Shown piece after piece: positions 47,619 to 58,560 of a DNA stretch of 64,000 bases. The notes under the pieces were generated by a model that had not been told where the DNA came from, searched no databases, and saw only the letters and a list, made by a program, of their open reading frames with translations. The DNA lies in the NCBI GenBank assembly GCA_947685225.1, contig CANTUV010000004.1, positions 18,073,001-18,137,000 of the forward strand, written 5' to 3'. The number at the start of each line of letters is the position of its first letter. Position 1 is the stretch's first letter. A program made the translations under genes and the position numbers. This DNA comes from Garcia nutans. Lineage: Eukaryota; Streptophyta; Magnoliopsida; Malpighiales; Euphorbiaceae.

Positions 47619-48959
47619 TCAAACAAAATCTTCTTCTAATCCGTTTCCCACCATGAAGGTTGCTGGTGGTGGCACTCTTCCAAATTTAGGCAAAGGGTTG
47701 TTCTTGGTATTGGGCTTATCCGGCTCGGGTAGCTTACCACTATCAATCAAATCTTGGATCTCATGCCTTAGACGAGCACATTTATCTGTTTTATGCCCTT
47801 GCATTTGATGAAATTGACAGAATGCCTCGGCATTGAAGTTTGGTGGTAGTGGATTATGTAGTGGTCGAGGAGCCAACGGTTGCAACAACCCTTTCTTTTG
47901 TAGCTTGCTAAAAACCCAAGATAGAGGTTTCCCCAATTCTGAGAATTGTCTTTTATTTCCTTGACCAGTCACATTAACATCAACTTCTTTTTGCGTGCTT
48001 TGATTGCTAGGCTGATAATTCCCTTTCTCATTCCTTCTTGCCAAAAAGCGATTCTTCTCTCATTCCCACTCTTCATTTTGTAGACTAGCTTGGAGTAGAT
48101 CTTTGAAATCACGGATGAGTGTATGAGTCATCCTTTCACGAAGACTAGGCAACACCCCTCTCACAATCATCCTTATTTGATCAGATTCATCGGGCCTTTT
48201 CTTGAGCAAAGCAGCCTTATTTCTCCACCTTTTCACATAGTCCGCAAAATTCTCATTTGGCCTTTGTCTAATGGACTCAACTTCCATTAAGGTAACTTCC
48301 AACTCGACATTAAACCCATATTGCTGAATGAAAGCCTTGTATAACATGTCCCAATCTTTTTTAGTACTTTCCTTTAAGGTGTTGAACCAATTTTGGACAA
48401 CAGGGTCCAATGAGAGCATGAAGTACCTTAGAGTTTGAGCCTTAGTAGCTCGAGCAGATTGCATAGCAGTGATGTATTGCTTCACATGGAGATGAGGATT
48501 TTCGGTTCCATCGAACTTCGCAAAAGATGGCATCTTGAACTTGTACGAAACTTCTTCATCTAGCTCAAATAATTTGTCAACTTTGGACATTTCTTCGATT
48601 TTTAGCTTCTTCTCAAATTTCTTTTCTAAATCAGCAATCATCTTCTCAACATCAGACGTCTCGGTCTTTTCAATAGTTGCCTTCTTAACAACCTTCAGCT
48701 CCTTTTTGTCATGAGGATCTTGGTAGTATTGAGCCCAATCATCATCATCAATGATCACCTTATCATCATCAAAAGCTACTTCACCAACTTTAGTCTTCCC
48801 TTTGTCCTTTGGCTTCTTAGTGCTAGCAGATGCTTCGGCATGATTTTCTAAAATTATAGTCAATTGGTTCTTCATGGTCTCAGCTAGGGCCTCTTTTATT
48901 TCTTCCATCTTGGCATTGAGGGATTCATCCACCATTCTTTGAATTCGTTCGGGCCACAT
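47619..48959 (-). pseudogene. C2 gag-like gene (one internal stop)
   Basis: ATG at 48959 opens MWPERIQRMVDESLNAKMEE. A coiled, acidic N-terminus is followed by the capsid-like part: FKMPSFAKFDGTENPHLHVK, LRYFMLSLDPVVQNWFNTLK, RPNENFADYVKRWRNKAALL and RGVLPSLRERMTHTLIRDF. A TGA at 48060 follows EEWE, where C1 has an Asn codon. The same frame then continues to 47619 with a zinc-binding segment CQFHQMQGHKTDKC and RHEIQDLIDSGKLPEP, wording typical of Tat-lineage gag. About 447 codons in all. Apart from the stop the frame is clean, the best-preserved coding region of family C. It would form the particle for RNA of the family. Confidence 0.85.
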
Positions 48960-50102
48960 TGCTTTTGGTGAGCAAGTGATTGAGTTGTTGCTAGATTCTT
49001 CGCTTCCGGCATAGGTTGGATTGTCGTAAGCTTTTGAACTGTCCTAATCCAAGGTTGTGAGCCAGAGAGGATTAATGATATGAGATGCAAATGTATGTAT
49101 GTATGCATGTATGCATGAACAATTAACAAACAAGGACAAATAGGACGTTCCTTCCAACCTTATAACATCCACACACGATTGGCGAGTCTCTTTTCCTAGG
49201 TATATGGTTAACAAAATACCAACATGGGGTATCTTATTTTCGAATATTTCCCTCGGATGTTTCAACCAATAGTTATATTTTCAACAATGGAGATCAATTT
49301 ATGATAATTCCTATTAATTAGGTTTTAATCCATTTATCCAACTAAAGTAGCTTTTATGCTATATTGGATTAAAACTACATTAAGAGGTTTATTATAAATA
49401 GATTTCTCACTTGAAAAAGTAACTAATGATTCATGCCAAAAACAAGCCCATGATTAATTATTTCTTAGTATAAACTAGGCTCACAATTGATTTTTGGTAT
49501 TTCGTAATTGACCTAAAGCTCTTTGTAAGAAAAGGTTGGATAAAAAATAATTTTATTTCTAAGCCCATTGTAAAAAGGTTTTAGAAAAAATGGATTTTGG
49601 GCTTAGTATTTGGGCCATGAGCAAAAGAATTTTTATTTGTTTTTAGAAAAGTTTTATATCCAAAGACCATCTTGAAATGTTTTTGGTCTTTTGGATTTTA
49701 AAGAAAAATTTATTTGAGCTCACAATGTACTTAGGTCATATTAGAAAAAGAGCAAACCAAATAAGCCATGATTTAAGTCAAGATAAATTAACCACAGTCA
49801 AACAACATGCATTTGGGGTAAAACCTAAGGAAAGTAACTAGGACAATTACATGACCTTTAGTCTTTTGGTTAAAAGGCTTAGGTTCCCATAGCAAGTATA
49901 TACCGAATGTTACGAGGCTATGAGTGGTTATGTCATGCTCGATCTCCATACCTTGAATGAAAGTATGGTATCCCTTACATAACACAACACGGGTAACACG
50001 AGCATCCTAACTCACGCACACAATGCAATCTAATATGATGCAATGGATAATATCATTATAAGAAAGAATAGAATAATATAAAGACCAACGGAATTAACTT
50101 CT
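48960..50102 (-). other. C2 leader, including the sister-copy CACTA empty site
   Basis: Non-coding. Around 49240-49260 it reads, on the - strand, ATCCGAGGGAAATATTCG with a single GAA, exactly where C1 has the CACTA element between two GAA copies. Confidence 0.75.
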
Positions 50103-50124
50103 CTTATCCCCAGTGGAGTAGCCA
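50103..50124 (-). promoter_or_regulatory. C2 primer binding site (tRNA-Arg type)
   Basis: On the - strand TGGCTACTCCACTGGGGATA, two differences in the first 19 bases from the tRNA-Arg complement TGGCGACTCCGCTGGGGATC, one base after the LTR end. Confidence 0.85.
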
Positions 50125-50125
50125 C

Positions 50126-52228
50126 TGTGAGCGAGGATTTTTGCCCCCACTCCCGGTATTATGGTTCTTGCGACTTCGGCACTGTTTAGGCTCGGGGCCT
50201 TAGAGAACACGGACCTAAGTCCGGAGAAAATGGAGTCGCCACCCGGACGGGCTAGGAAAAAGAAAGGGGTGGATGACTCGATTCCTAAGGAATCCCCAAC
50301 CCCCTAATGGGTTCGAAAAGTTGGGTATGTGTGGGAAAGGTGAGAAATAGTCCAGCACCCCCACAATGCCCGGTTCATTGGAACCGGCCTCCTTTGCAGG
50401 TCTTAATATTATAAAATTCTGAAATATAATAATATTATCCATATTACACACAACAATTAAAACAAAGCATCGTTATATTAAAATCAAAGCAATGTCCAAG
50501 CAAAATAAATAAATGGACACCCATCCGAGGATGGAAACATGTCCTTACATCATCCATGTCTAAACTAATAGGACACCCACCAAAAGGTAGAAACATGTCC
50601 TTTACATTGGTCCAAAATATAAAAGTAATTTAAATTACATGATGTTTAACTCATGAGGTACCCACAAAGTGGAAACATACCTCTTACACTTTTGGAAATC
50701 AAAATAAATCTATAGAAGTAAATAACCATTCATCATAAATAAATCATTCATCAAAGATATCAATCAAAATTTAAAATAAACATCCATCCATGATAAATTA
50801 AATAAATCAAGCATTGAAATTAAACAATTCAACCACCAAAGCATATAATAGGCTACATAATCAAATCTAAAAAAATAAAGCAAGTAAAGATACAAATTAG
50901 GGTTACTGTTTCTAGTTAAAATTATTTAATTAATATTTTAGGGTTTTGGAATTTTAGTATTATACTTGTTATTTTTTAGCCTACTGTAAAGGTTTTGGAA
51001 AATTGGAATGGATTAGGGTTTCGTGAATCAATTTAGGGTTTAGGGGTAAAATTATGAAATTAGGGTTTTAGAATATTAAAACATAAGGTTTATAGCTCTT
51101 GGTTACTGGATTATTGTTTTTAGGCTTATTGTATTGAGTTTGAATGCTTAGGTTTATAAGATTTTAAGGTTTTAAGGATTACGTATTAGTTTTGAGGGAA
51201 TTAGGGTTTAGAAAAACTTACGGTTTAGGTTTACTGGTTTGGGGTTTATTTTTTTGGTTTTGGAGTTGAAGAAAATAGTTTAGAGTTTTATAAAGTAATT
51301 GTGATTCTTAGAAACTGTAAAGTGAATTTAAAGTTTGGATATTTAACAAAACATTTGGAAATTTTGGAAAAGAATTAGAAGAAAATAGTTTAGGATTTTT
51401 TAAAAGCTTTTGGAAATAGGAAAAATGTTTTAAGGTTTTTGGAAACAAAAGAGTATTTTTTTTTTTTAGGGTTTTTGGAAATAGAAGGAACAATTTAGGG
51501 TTCTAAGGTTTTGAAGAAACAGAAAAGTATTTTTAGGATTCTTAAGGTTTAGAAGAAACAGAAAATTATTTTTAGGTTTTTAAGGTTTAGAAGAACAAAA
51601 AAGTATTTTTAGGGTTTTTTGAGGTTTAGAAGAACAGAAAAGTATTTTTAGGGTTTTTTGAGGTTTAGAAGAAACATAAAAGATCATTTATGTCATTGAA
51701 ATGAAGATCAACGTTACTACATATTTATAGATCAAGGTTTTGTGTGTATAATCTTATGAATAAAAAACAAATCTACTGTAAGAAAATAAAAAGAAATTAG
51801 AGATTCAAACCTTCATACGTTGGTTCCACCAAAAATTACTTCTTGGATGAACGGAGACAAAGGCAAAGTTGCAGCCTTTGATAAATTGTTGATGTCTTTG
51901 CTTGTTACTCTCAAATCTGAAGTCCCAAATTCAAATTTCTAGTTCTCCAAGAGTTTCACCCCTTAAAATCATGTCCAATCTCCTGTTAATCTTTTTCTGT
52001 CTTTTTAGTGCTATTTATAGGAAATTTTTCAAACTTCATTCCCATTATTTAAGGAAATTATAATTAATTAGGAAAAGAAAACCGAAACCAAATAGAATTT
52101 GGTTTCGGAAAAAATTGCATTGGAAAAATTTTGCTGGCGAAAACTGCGACGGGCTGCAAGCTTACGAGCGCTGGCGTGGAAAATTGCGGGCAAATTGACC
52201 CAAGGCCATTTCGTCCAATGGTTTTCGG
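50126..52228 (-). repeat. C2 LTR, right copy (5' LTR in sense), truncated
   Basis: Starts TGTGAGCGAGG and parallels 40568-42914, with the same telobox-rich middle (about 50900-51670). It ends abruptly near TTTTCGGCA instead of GGGTCTACA, so the first few hundred bases of the sense LTR are missing. The + strand tail of C1's 3' LTR follows at once. Confidence 0.85.
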
Positions 52229-52943
52229 CATAAAACCGTAGCTTGAATATTTAGTCTTTAATTGTTATTTGAATCCTGCTTTGCATACTTTGTCTACATC
52301 TTCATATCTTGATCTTTATTTGGCTTATAATGAATGGTTTGCTTTCATGATGAATGGTTTTTATTGATTTACTTCATTATGTAAGAGGTATGTTTCCGCC
52401 TTGTTGGTACCTCATTAATTAAACTTCATGTAATTTAAATTATTTTCAAATCTTGGGTTTAATGTAAAGGATATGTTTCCACCTTTTGGTGGGTGTCCTG
52501 TTAGTTTTAGACATTGGACGATGTAAAGACATGTTTCCATCCTTGGATGGATGTCCATTTATTTATTTTGTTTAGACATCACTATGATTTTAATAAAGTA
52601 TTTATTTATTCCTATGATCACATGTAGTATGGATACTGTCATTATATTTAAGAATTTTATAATATTAAGACCTGAAAAGGAGGCCGGTTCCAATGAACCG
52701 GATGTTGTGGGGTGCTGGGTCATTCTCACCTTCCCCACACTTGCCCAACTTTTAGAACCCAATAGAGGCTTAGGGATTCCTTAGGAATCGAGTCATCCAC
52801 CCTTTTCTTTTTCCCGGCCCGTCGGGGTGGCGACTCCACTTTTCTCTGGTTTAGGCCCGTATTCTCTAAGGCCCTGAGTCTAACAGTACCGAAATCGCAA
52901 GAATCATTCCATATGGGAGTCAGGGTGAAAATCCCCACTCACA
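52229..52943 (+). repeat. C1 3' LTR, last part
   Basis: CATAAAACCGTAGCTTGAAT onward matches 20466-21147 of the C1 5' LTR (about six differences in the first 96 bases). It ends CCCCACTCACA, followed by the CCATC duplication at 52944-52948. Confidence 0.85.
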
Positions 52944-52948
52944 CCATC

Positions 52949-55314
52949 ATTTAAACAATCAATAATATTCTTTATTCATTTACATAAAAATTCTATCCTA
53001 TATGAAATATCATTATATTCATACTATCTATACATTATATCTTTACTTACACGCATAGATTTTTAATCATATTATAACATCACATCAAGTTACATCTTCA
53101 TATATCATTTATATTCTTTATTTTGCATATAGTTTTATAATAACATTTTATGTATCTCACATTCCATTTTATTTAAGTATAAAAATATTGTTTTGTATGC
53201 ATGGACTCATATTTTAGGAACTTTCACTTATTTCAATGAATTTTACTTATTTTAGTAAACATCACTTATTCCAATAAATATCATTTATTTCAGTAAATAT
53301 TATTTATTTCATTAAATATCATTTGCTTGCCCGCATATACTGATTTTAAAATCCTAGATTCAGATAATGGGTCCCTAATGGCAAGTAAATATCCACTGTA
53401 AAGAATATGGGCAATGGCCCACTGATGGCATCAAATGTCTACTATCACAGATGATACAAAGTATCCAATAATGGCATGAGTATCCATTATCACTGGTGAC
53501 ACAAAGTGTCCAATAGTGGCACAAAGTGCCTACTAACACTATGGACATCAATCCCCTCTGGCTAGCCATTCAATTCGATAACTAGGTTTTTGTCAGTACC
53601 TTGGGCATTTTGATTATTTTTCTCATTCCAAACAATTTTCTCAATTATGTAAATTTTTACTAAAGCATCATTCTTAGGTAAACAATTCTTTATTTTCTTA
53701 TTAATCAATTACATAATTAGAATATCCATTTTAACTAAAAATATTTCTTTAACTTAATCATTCCTTTCTTTATTATTCAATAGTTTTTACTTTAATCATA
53801 CTTGTAAATAAATACTTATTAAATTAAACTTAAATACATTGTATTTAAAACATATTTACCAAACATATTTTAAACAATTATTTTAATTCTAAAACCTTAG
53901 ATTTTCTTAGTACTAAACCTCCATTAAAATTTATATTTATTTAAACATAAGTCTTAGGCTCCTAGTAAACTCATATTTAAAATTTCATATTTTTCTAAGT
54001 TTCGTTACTATGTTTAAAAATTATGTTTTCCAAACCTACATATTCTATTTTTATAATAACTTTACTGGCAGTACCCATTTTCCAATTTTATTTAGATGCC
54101 AAATCTTTATAAATTTCATGAAGTTTTACCCATATAACTTAAACATATATAGTAACTTTATCCTAAAATTTTAGGATTTTATACACTCATTTACCTTATT
54201 TTTAAATTCTATTTACTTAACCTTACAGATTTTGGTTTTACTGTCACTATTCTAGCAGTTTCACTTTTTGATTTTATTATTATAACTAAACCTTTATTAA
54301 AATTTATGAAATTTTAATAATTTGTATTAAAAATATATATAATATTATATGTAAAATTTCAGATTTTTTTGGCTTATTTTAGTATGATTTTCAATTGATT
54401 TTCTTAAACCTTAAAATTTTGGCTCTACTAGCATAGTGATTGCAGCTTGTGTTCTTCTATTTTTCTTTTAAATTAAAACATCTTTAAAAGTTATAAAATT
54501 TTATAAAACATCTCCTAACACATAGATAAAATCCCAAGTAAAATTTCATAAGTTTTAAATTTTTCTAGGTTAGTTTAAAAATTCAAACAAAAGACACTTC
54601 ACAATTAATTCAATTAATATGGTTCAACTAGCTTCATAAGCATTAAAAATAAAAAAAAATTAAATAATAGCAAGCAATTAATGTACAAGCACAAAAATCT
54701 TTTCAAAGTAGTTATTCCTCTCTCTTCCTTAATTTTTCTTGAATTTATGATGATGATTTTGTGGTTTTTCACCTATTCTAATAAATTCTACTAAATATTT
54801 TGGGTTATATGTGAATTTTCCTTAATTTTCTACTTTGGTTTGATGGAACAAGAAAAAGAAATAAAATTTTTTTATTATGGAATGGTGCTAGGTCGGTGAT
54901 GGGGAAGAAGAAGAAAATAGATTTTTTATTTATTTATACACATTAATTAGGATTTTGATCATATAAGATGCACCCACTTTCTTAAATTATTTCTGATTCG
55001 ACTTTTAATTCTGTAAAATCATAAAAATAATTTTTTTAATTAATTTAAAGTTCTATTATCCATATTTCACATCCCAATTTAAATAAAAATCTAATTCTAT
55101 GGTCAAAAAAGCATTTCTATAAGGTTTTACCTCATAAAGATTCTTTTTCAAAAATACCAATTTTGTTCATATTCGGATTGAACTTTCAACTTTTTAAGAC
55201 TTAACTAATCTTATTTTCCATCTATTTCAAATATCCAAGTCACTCTCACCATTATACACAGTCTAATATTTATATATTTTAGAAATTTACTATTTAAAAA
55301 TTTCAGACATTACA
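52949..55314 (-). mobile_element. Solo LTR E (Tekay/Del-like), right part
   Basis: Resumes the LTR cut at 19289 and ends CAGACATTACA directly before A's pol continuation. It holds a degenerate 30-40-bp repeat near 53390-53550 (ACACAAAGTGTCCAATAGTGGC type), a feature shared in style with G's LTR (61540-61700). AT-rich, with no gene. Confidence 0.6.
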
Positions 55315-57410
55315 GGAGTAGAGCTAGATGAAGAGAAAATCAGTGCTATTAAAAATTGGTCAATTCCTAAGTCAATTAGTGAGGTACGTAGTTTTCATAG
55401 TTTGGCTAGCTTTTATAGGCATTTTTTGCAAGATTTTAATACCACTGCTTCACCATTAACTGTTGTAAAGAATAATACTTTTGTTTGGATTGTTGAGCAA
55501 GATAATGATTTGCTTCGTTGAAAGAAAAATTGTGTAAAACACCTATTCTTGCCTTACATGACTTTACATTGAGTGTGATGCATCATGTATATGTGTAGAA
55601 GTTGTTTTAATGCAGGGAAAGAAGCCCATTGCTTTCTTTAGTGAAAATTTAAATGGTGCAGCATTGAACTACTCGAAGTACGACAAGGACTTATATGCAA
55701 CATTGGCAGCTGTACTTATGGCCTAAGGAGTTCGTCATACGCACGAACCATCAATCATTGAAGTTCTTGAAGGGCCAAGGTAAGTTAAATAAAAACCATG
55801 CCAAATGGGTTGAGTTTATTAAGACTTTTTCCTATGTTATCAAGTATAAAAATGGCAAAGAAAATGTGGTTGCGGATGCATTATCAAGAAGGTATAATCT
55901 TTTGTCTACTCTTGCTACTAAAATTCTTGGATTTGAATTTCTTAAGTCTTTGTATGATAAAGATACCGACTTTTCTTTAATTTTTTGGGCTTGTGAAAAA
56001 GGAACATTTGGTAAGTTTTATGGATTTGATGGTTTTCTTTTTAGAGAAAATAGGTTGTGTGTTCCTCATTGTTCAATTCATTTATTACTTGTGAAAGAAT
56101 CCCAATGTGGTGGTTTGATGGGCCATTTTGAGGTATCTAAAACATTGGATGTATTGAGTGAACATCTCTATTGGCCTATGATGAGAGTTGATGTGCATAA
56201 TTTTATTGTCAAATGTCTTGAGTGTAGGCAAGAAAAATCTAGGTCAATGAATCATGGATTGTATGGACCTTTGCCTATTCCTACCCAACCTTGCACTGAC
56301 ATTTCTATGGATTTCGTGTTAGGATTGCCAAGATTTAGGAAAGGTAGAGATTCAATTTTTTTGGTGGTTGATAGGTTCTAAAAAATGGCACATTTCATTC
56401 CATGTCATAAAAAAGATGATGCCACACACATTGCACATTTTTTATTTAATGAGACTGTCAAATTGCATGACATTCCTTAAACCATTGTTAGTGATAGGGA
56501 TGCAAAGTACTTAAGTCATTTTTGAAGGGTCTTATGGAGTAAGTTAGCAACCAAGATTTTGTTTTCCACAACTTGTCATGCATAAACCGATGGCCAAACA
56601 GAGGTTATGAATAGAACTCTAGGGACTTTATTGTGTATAATAATCAAGAAAAATTTAAGGAATTGGGAAGAGTGCATACCGTTTGTTGAATTTGCTTATA
56701 ATAGGGTTGTGCATTCTACTATAGGTTTCTCACCTTTTGAGGTTGTGTATGGTTTTAATCCACTAACACCTTTGGATTTAGTTTCTTTGCTTTGTGATAA
56801 AAGGTCCAGCTTGGATGGCAAGAAAAAGTCAGAATTAGTGAAGAAAATACATGTCAATGTGCGAACTAACATAAAGAAAAGAAATCAAAATGTTGTACAT
56901 CAAGTCAACAAAGGGAGAAAGAAAGTAATTTTTAAACCGAGTGAATGAGTATGGGTGCACATGTGTAAGGAAAGGTTTTCTAACCAACAGAAATCTAAAC
57001 TACACCTAAAGGGAGATGGTCCTTTTCAAGTTCTAGAGTGAGTCAATGATAATGCTTATAAAGTGGACTTGCCTGGTGAGTATAATGTAAGTGCTACTTT
57101 CAATGTTGCTGATTTAACTCCTTTTGATTTTGAAGGTGAAGATTTGAGGGAAAATACTTTTGAGGAGGGAGGGAATGATGCAATAAGAGACCAACCCATG
57201 TTGAAAGCCAAAGACCCATTGAGCCTACCCGATGAATCAGTTACAAGAGGTTAACTCCAACGGTTCAAGGAAGCATTACTTATAATGATCCAAGGATTAT
57301 GGAGTGATTTGGCTATGATTGAGGAGTGTAAAGAAGACTCCAACTTCATGCTTGGACTTCTATCACCCACTCAAGATTTAACTCAACTTTATGTCATCCA
57401 AGAGATATAG
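55315..57410 (+). pseudogene. Element A RT end, RNase H and integrase with an LTR-encoded tail
   Basis: Opens GVELDEEKISAIKNW and SEVRSFHSLASFYRHFLQDF, the connection domain of RT, then RNase H (NHQSLKFLKGQ, VVADALSRR; first part frameshifted). From 55695 on it stays in one frame: integrase zinc finger (GHFEVSKTLD...CLECRQEKS), catalytic DISMDFV, SDRDAKYLS and TDGQTEV, then GEYNVSATFNVADLTPFD. The polypurine tract is inside the frame (EEGGN). After an in-frame TAA at 57252 the frame stays open to 57410 within the LTR. At least four of the stops can be read as CAA, CGA or TGG changed by C-to-T or G-to-A. Confidence 0.9.
57162..57175 (+). promoter_or_regulatory. Element A polypurine tract
   Basis: GAGGAGGGAGGGAA directly precedes the TGATGCAATAAG start of the 3' LTR and is also part of the integrase reading frame. 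Confidence 0.85.
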
Positions 57411-57985
57411 CGATCACATCATTGATGTAGAAGTCACCATTCTTGTCTAGCGGTCGCCATTCTTATTTAGCGGTCGCTCCTTCCACCGCGAAGTCTACTA
57501 TGTTGCATTTAGAGTTATTTGTAGTTTGTTACTTTTTAGTTTATGTTGGAACATTATTTGATCTTTAGTTAATGCCTTTTGCATTTAGGGCAACTATTGT
57601 TTAAAAGCCCAAAGGTAGTTGGTGGATAGCCTATTTAGGATTGGATCACTCTTGTATTAGTTTCCAAACACCTAAGCTAGGGCATCCGGTACTCTGATGG
57701 TATTTAAACATCCTTATGAACTTCATAAAGTTGGTTGGTTGCATTTTGAATAAAATTTTCCAGGACTTTATTTTAAAAGAGAGGTTTCTCTTGCTTTGAT
57801 TCTTGTTGAATTAAATAAATTCACATAGAGTTAACAACTTGAGAGAATTCTAATACCAAGGTTCTCTCTCACAAGTTGAGATTGGGTTGAGGTTTTTTGG
57901 TAAGGACTTGATTTAGCTTTCTAAGGGGTTGATCCAAGAATAAAGTTATTGGGTCTCAAGGCATTGTTCTTGTGGGTTCACATTA
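57176..57985 (+). repeat. Element A 3' LTR
   Basis: 810 bp, TGATGCAATA to GTTCACATTA (the 5' LTR ends CATCA). Co-linear with the two-part 5' LTR and free of the Athila insertion, so it shows the pre-insertion state with ATGTAG near 57427. The first 235 bp encode the C-terminal tail of pol. Confidence 0.9.
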
Positions 57986-57990
57986 GAACA
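57986..57990. repeat. Right target-site duplication of element A (GAACA)
   Basis: GAACA directly follows the LTR end CATTA and equals 569-573. Confidence 0.85.
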
Positions 57991-58560
57991 AGTGAAAGCC
58001 CAACTTTTATTTGGTCCACAATGTCCAGCACTCATGGGTCAATATCACCATTAAAAGAGACAAGCAAGAATTGACCAAGTAAAGATAGTGTAACATGTGG
58101 CCCCATGCTTTTATGGGAGCTAAACGAGATGTGCAAAAATCAATCAAAGGACTAAGTAAAATTATCTCACCTCTGGTTAATTGAAAAACTTCAAAATTTG
58201 AAATCTGAAATAGCATTTACATTTTTTGATGAGATCTTGAGGACAATATGGGAATGTTATCTGATGATCACTTGGATATCTAAGAATTGCTTCAAATTCT
58301 TCAATCATGGGGCACAACTCAAAATTGTCAATTTTAAAAGTCATAGATTCCACATTCCAAAAGGAAGCCATAGCATGCAAGAAGGGTTGGTTTAATATGG
58401 TGTTTTGGAAGCATTTAAAGCACTAATGTCAGACCAAGATATCTATTTCCAATGAACGACTTCAAGTCCCTTGAATAAATTCTTCATCTTTCTTAAATTT
58501 TCCTTGGTCATAGTTTCTAATTGGAAACTATTGTTGAAGATAAATTATTTGTGTCCTTTA
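57991..58560 (-). pseudogene. Decayed reading frame resembling the start of a plant mobile/DUF7745-type domain
   Basis: The - strand frame 58380-58177 reads MASFWNVESMTFKIDNFELC then PMIEEFEAILRYP, a 'FW...F.....ELCPT.EE' pattern seen at the start of DUF7745-like domains often linked to plant retroelements. It meets stops near 58177. A further - strand frame to 58007 is not recognised. The family call is from memory of the pattern. Confidence 0.35.

Larger units (their letters stand above)
40568..52228 (-). mobile_element. Element C2: gag-only Tat-like LTR retrotransposon, - strand, inside the 3' LTR of C1
   Basis: About 11.7 kb. Left LTR 40568-42914 (3' in sense), polypurine tract 42915-42930, large minisatellite, non-coding region, gag (48959-47619), leader, tRNA-Arg-type primer site (50103-50124) and right LTR 50126-52228 (5' in sense, its U3 start lost). 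No pol motif is found in any frame. In one 120-bp stretch the two LTRs show only about four differences, so C2 looks younger than C1, as its position inside C1 requires. The right end is truncated, so no TSD pair is visible. C2 lacks the CACTA and C4 insertions and shows what C1 looked like before them. Confidence 0.85.
19290..52943 (+). mobile_element. Element C1: gag-only Tat-like LTR retrotransposon, + strand, interrupted three times
   Basis: 5' LTR 19290-21147, tRNA-Arg-type primer site, leader, degenerate gag (34357-35695), long non-coding region with tandem arrays, polypurine tract and a split 3' LTR (40354-40567 plus 52229-52943), flanked by CCATC. Inserted into it are the CACTA element (22045-34077), a solo LTR (37648-38272) and the inverted copy C2 (40568-52228). 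No protease, RT, RNase H or integrase motif is visible, so it would depend on another element's enzymes. The design recalls TR-GAG or Tat-LARD non-autonomous elements. Confidence 0.8.
574..57985 (+). mobile_element. Element A: Ty3/Gypsy retrotransposon (CRM/Reina-like), greatly expanded by nested insertions
   Basis: Bounded by LTRs that start TGATG and end CATCA/CATTA and flanked by GAACA on both sides. In order it shows a 5' LTR (574-826 plus 13890-14422), a tRNA-Met-type primer site, gag with a CCHC knuckle, protease, reverse transcriptase, RNase H and integrase, a purine tract and a 3' LTR (57176-57985). Athila element B interrupts the 5' LTR, and solo LTR E with everything inside it interrupts pol at 18159-55314. 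Without the insertions A would be about 7 kb. The reverse transcriptase (YFDD box) and the integrase end (a GEYNVSATFNVADL-like motif) resemble CRM/Reina chromoviruses; the exact lineage is inferred. Many stop codons make it a relic. Confidence 0.85.

Noticed and set aside
53375..53569. A Cys/Trp-rich 64-residue peptide
   Set aside because: It is a translation of a degenerate 30-40-bp repeat in LTR E, with no conservation.
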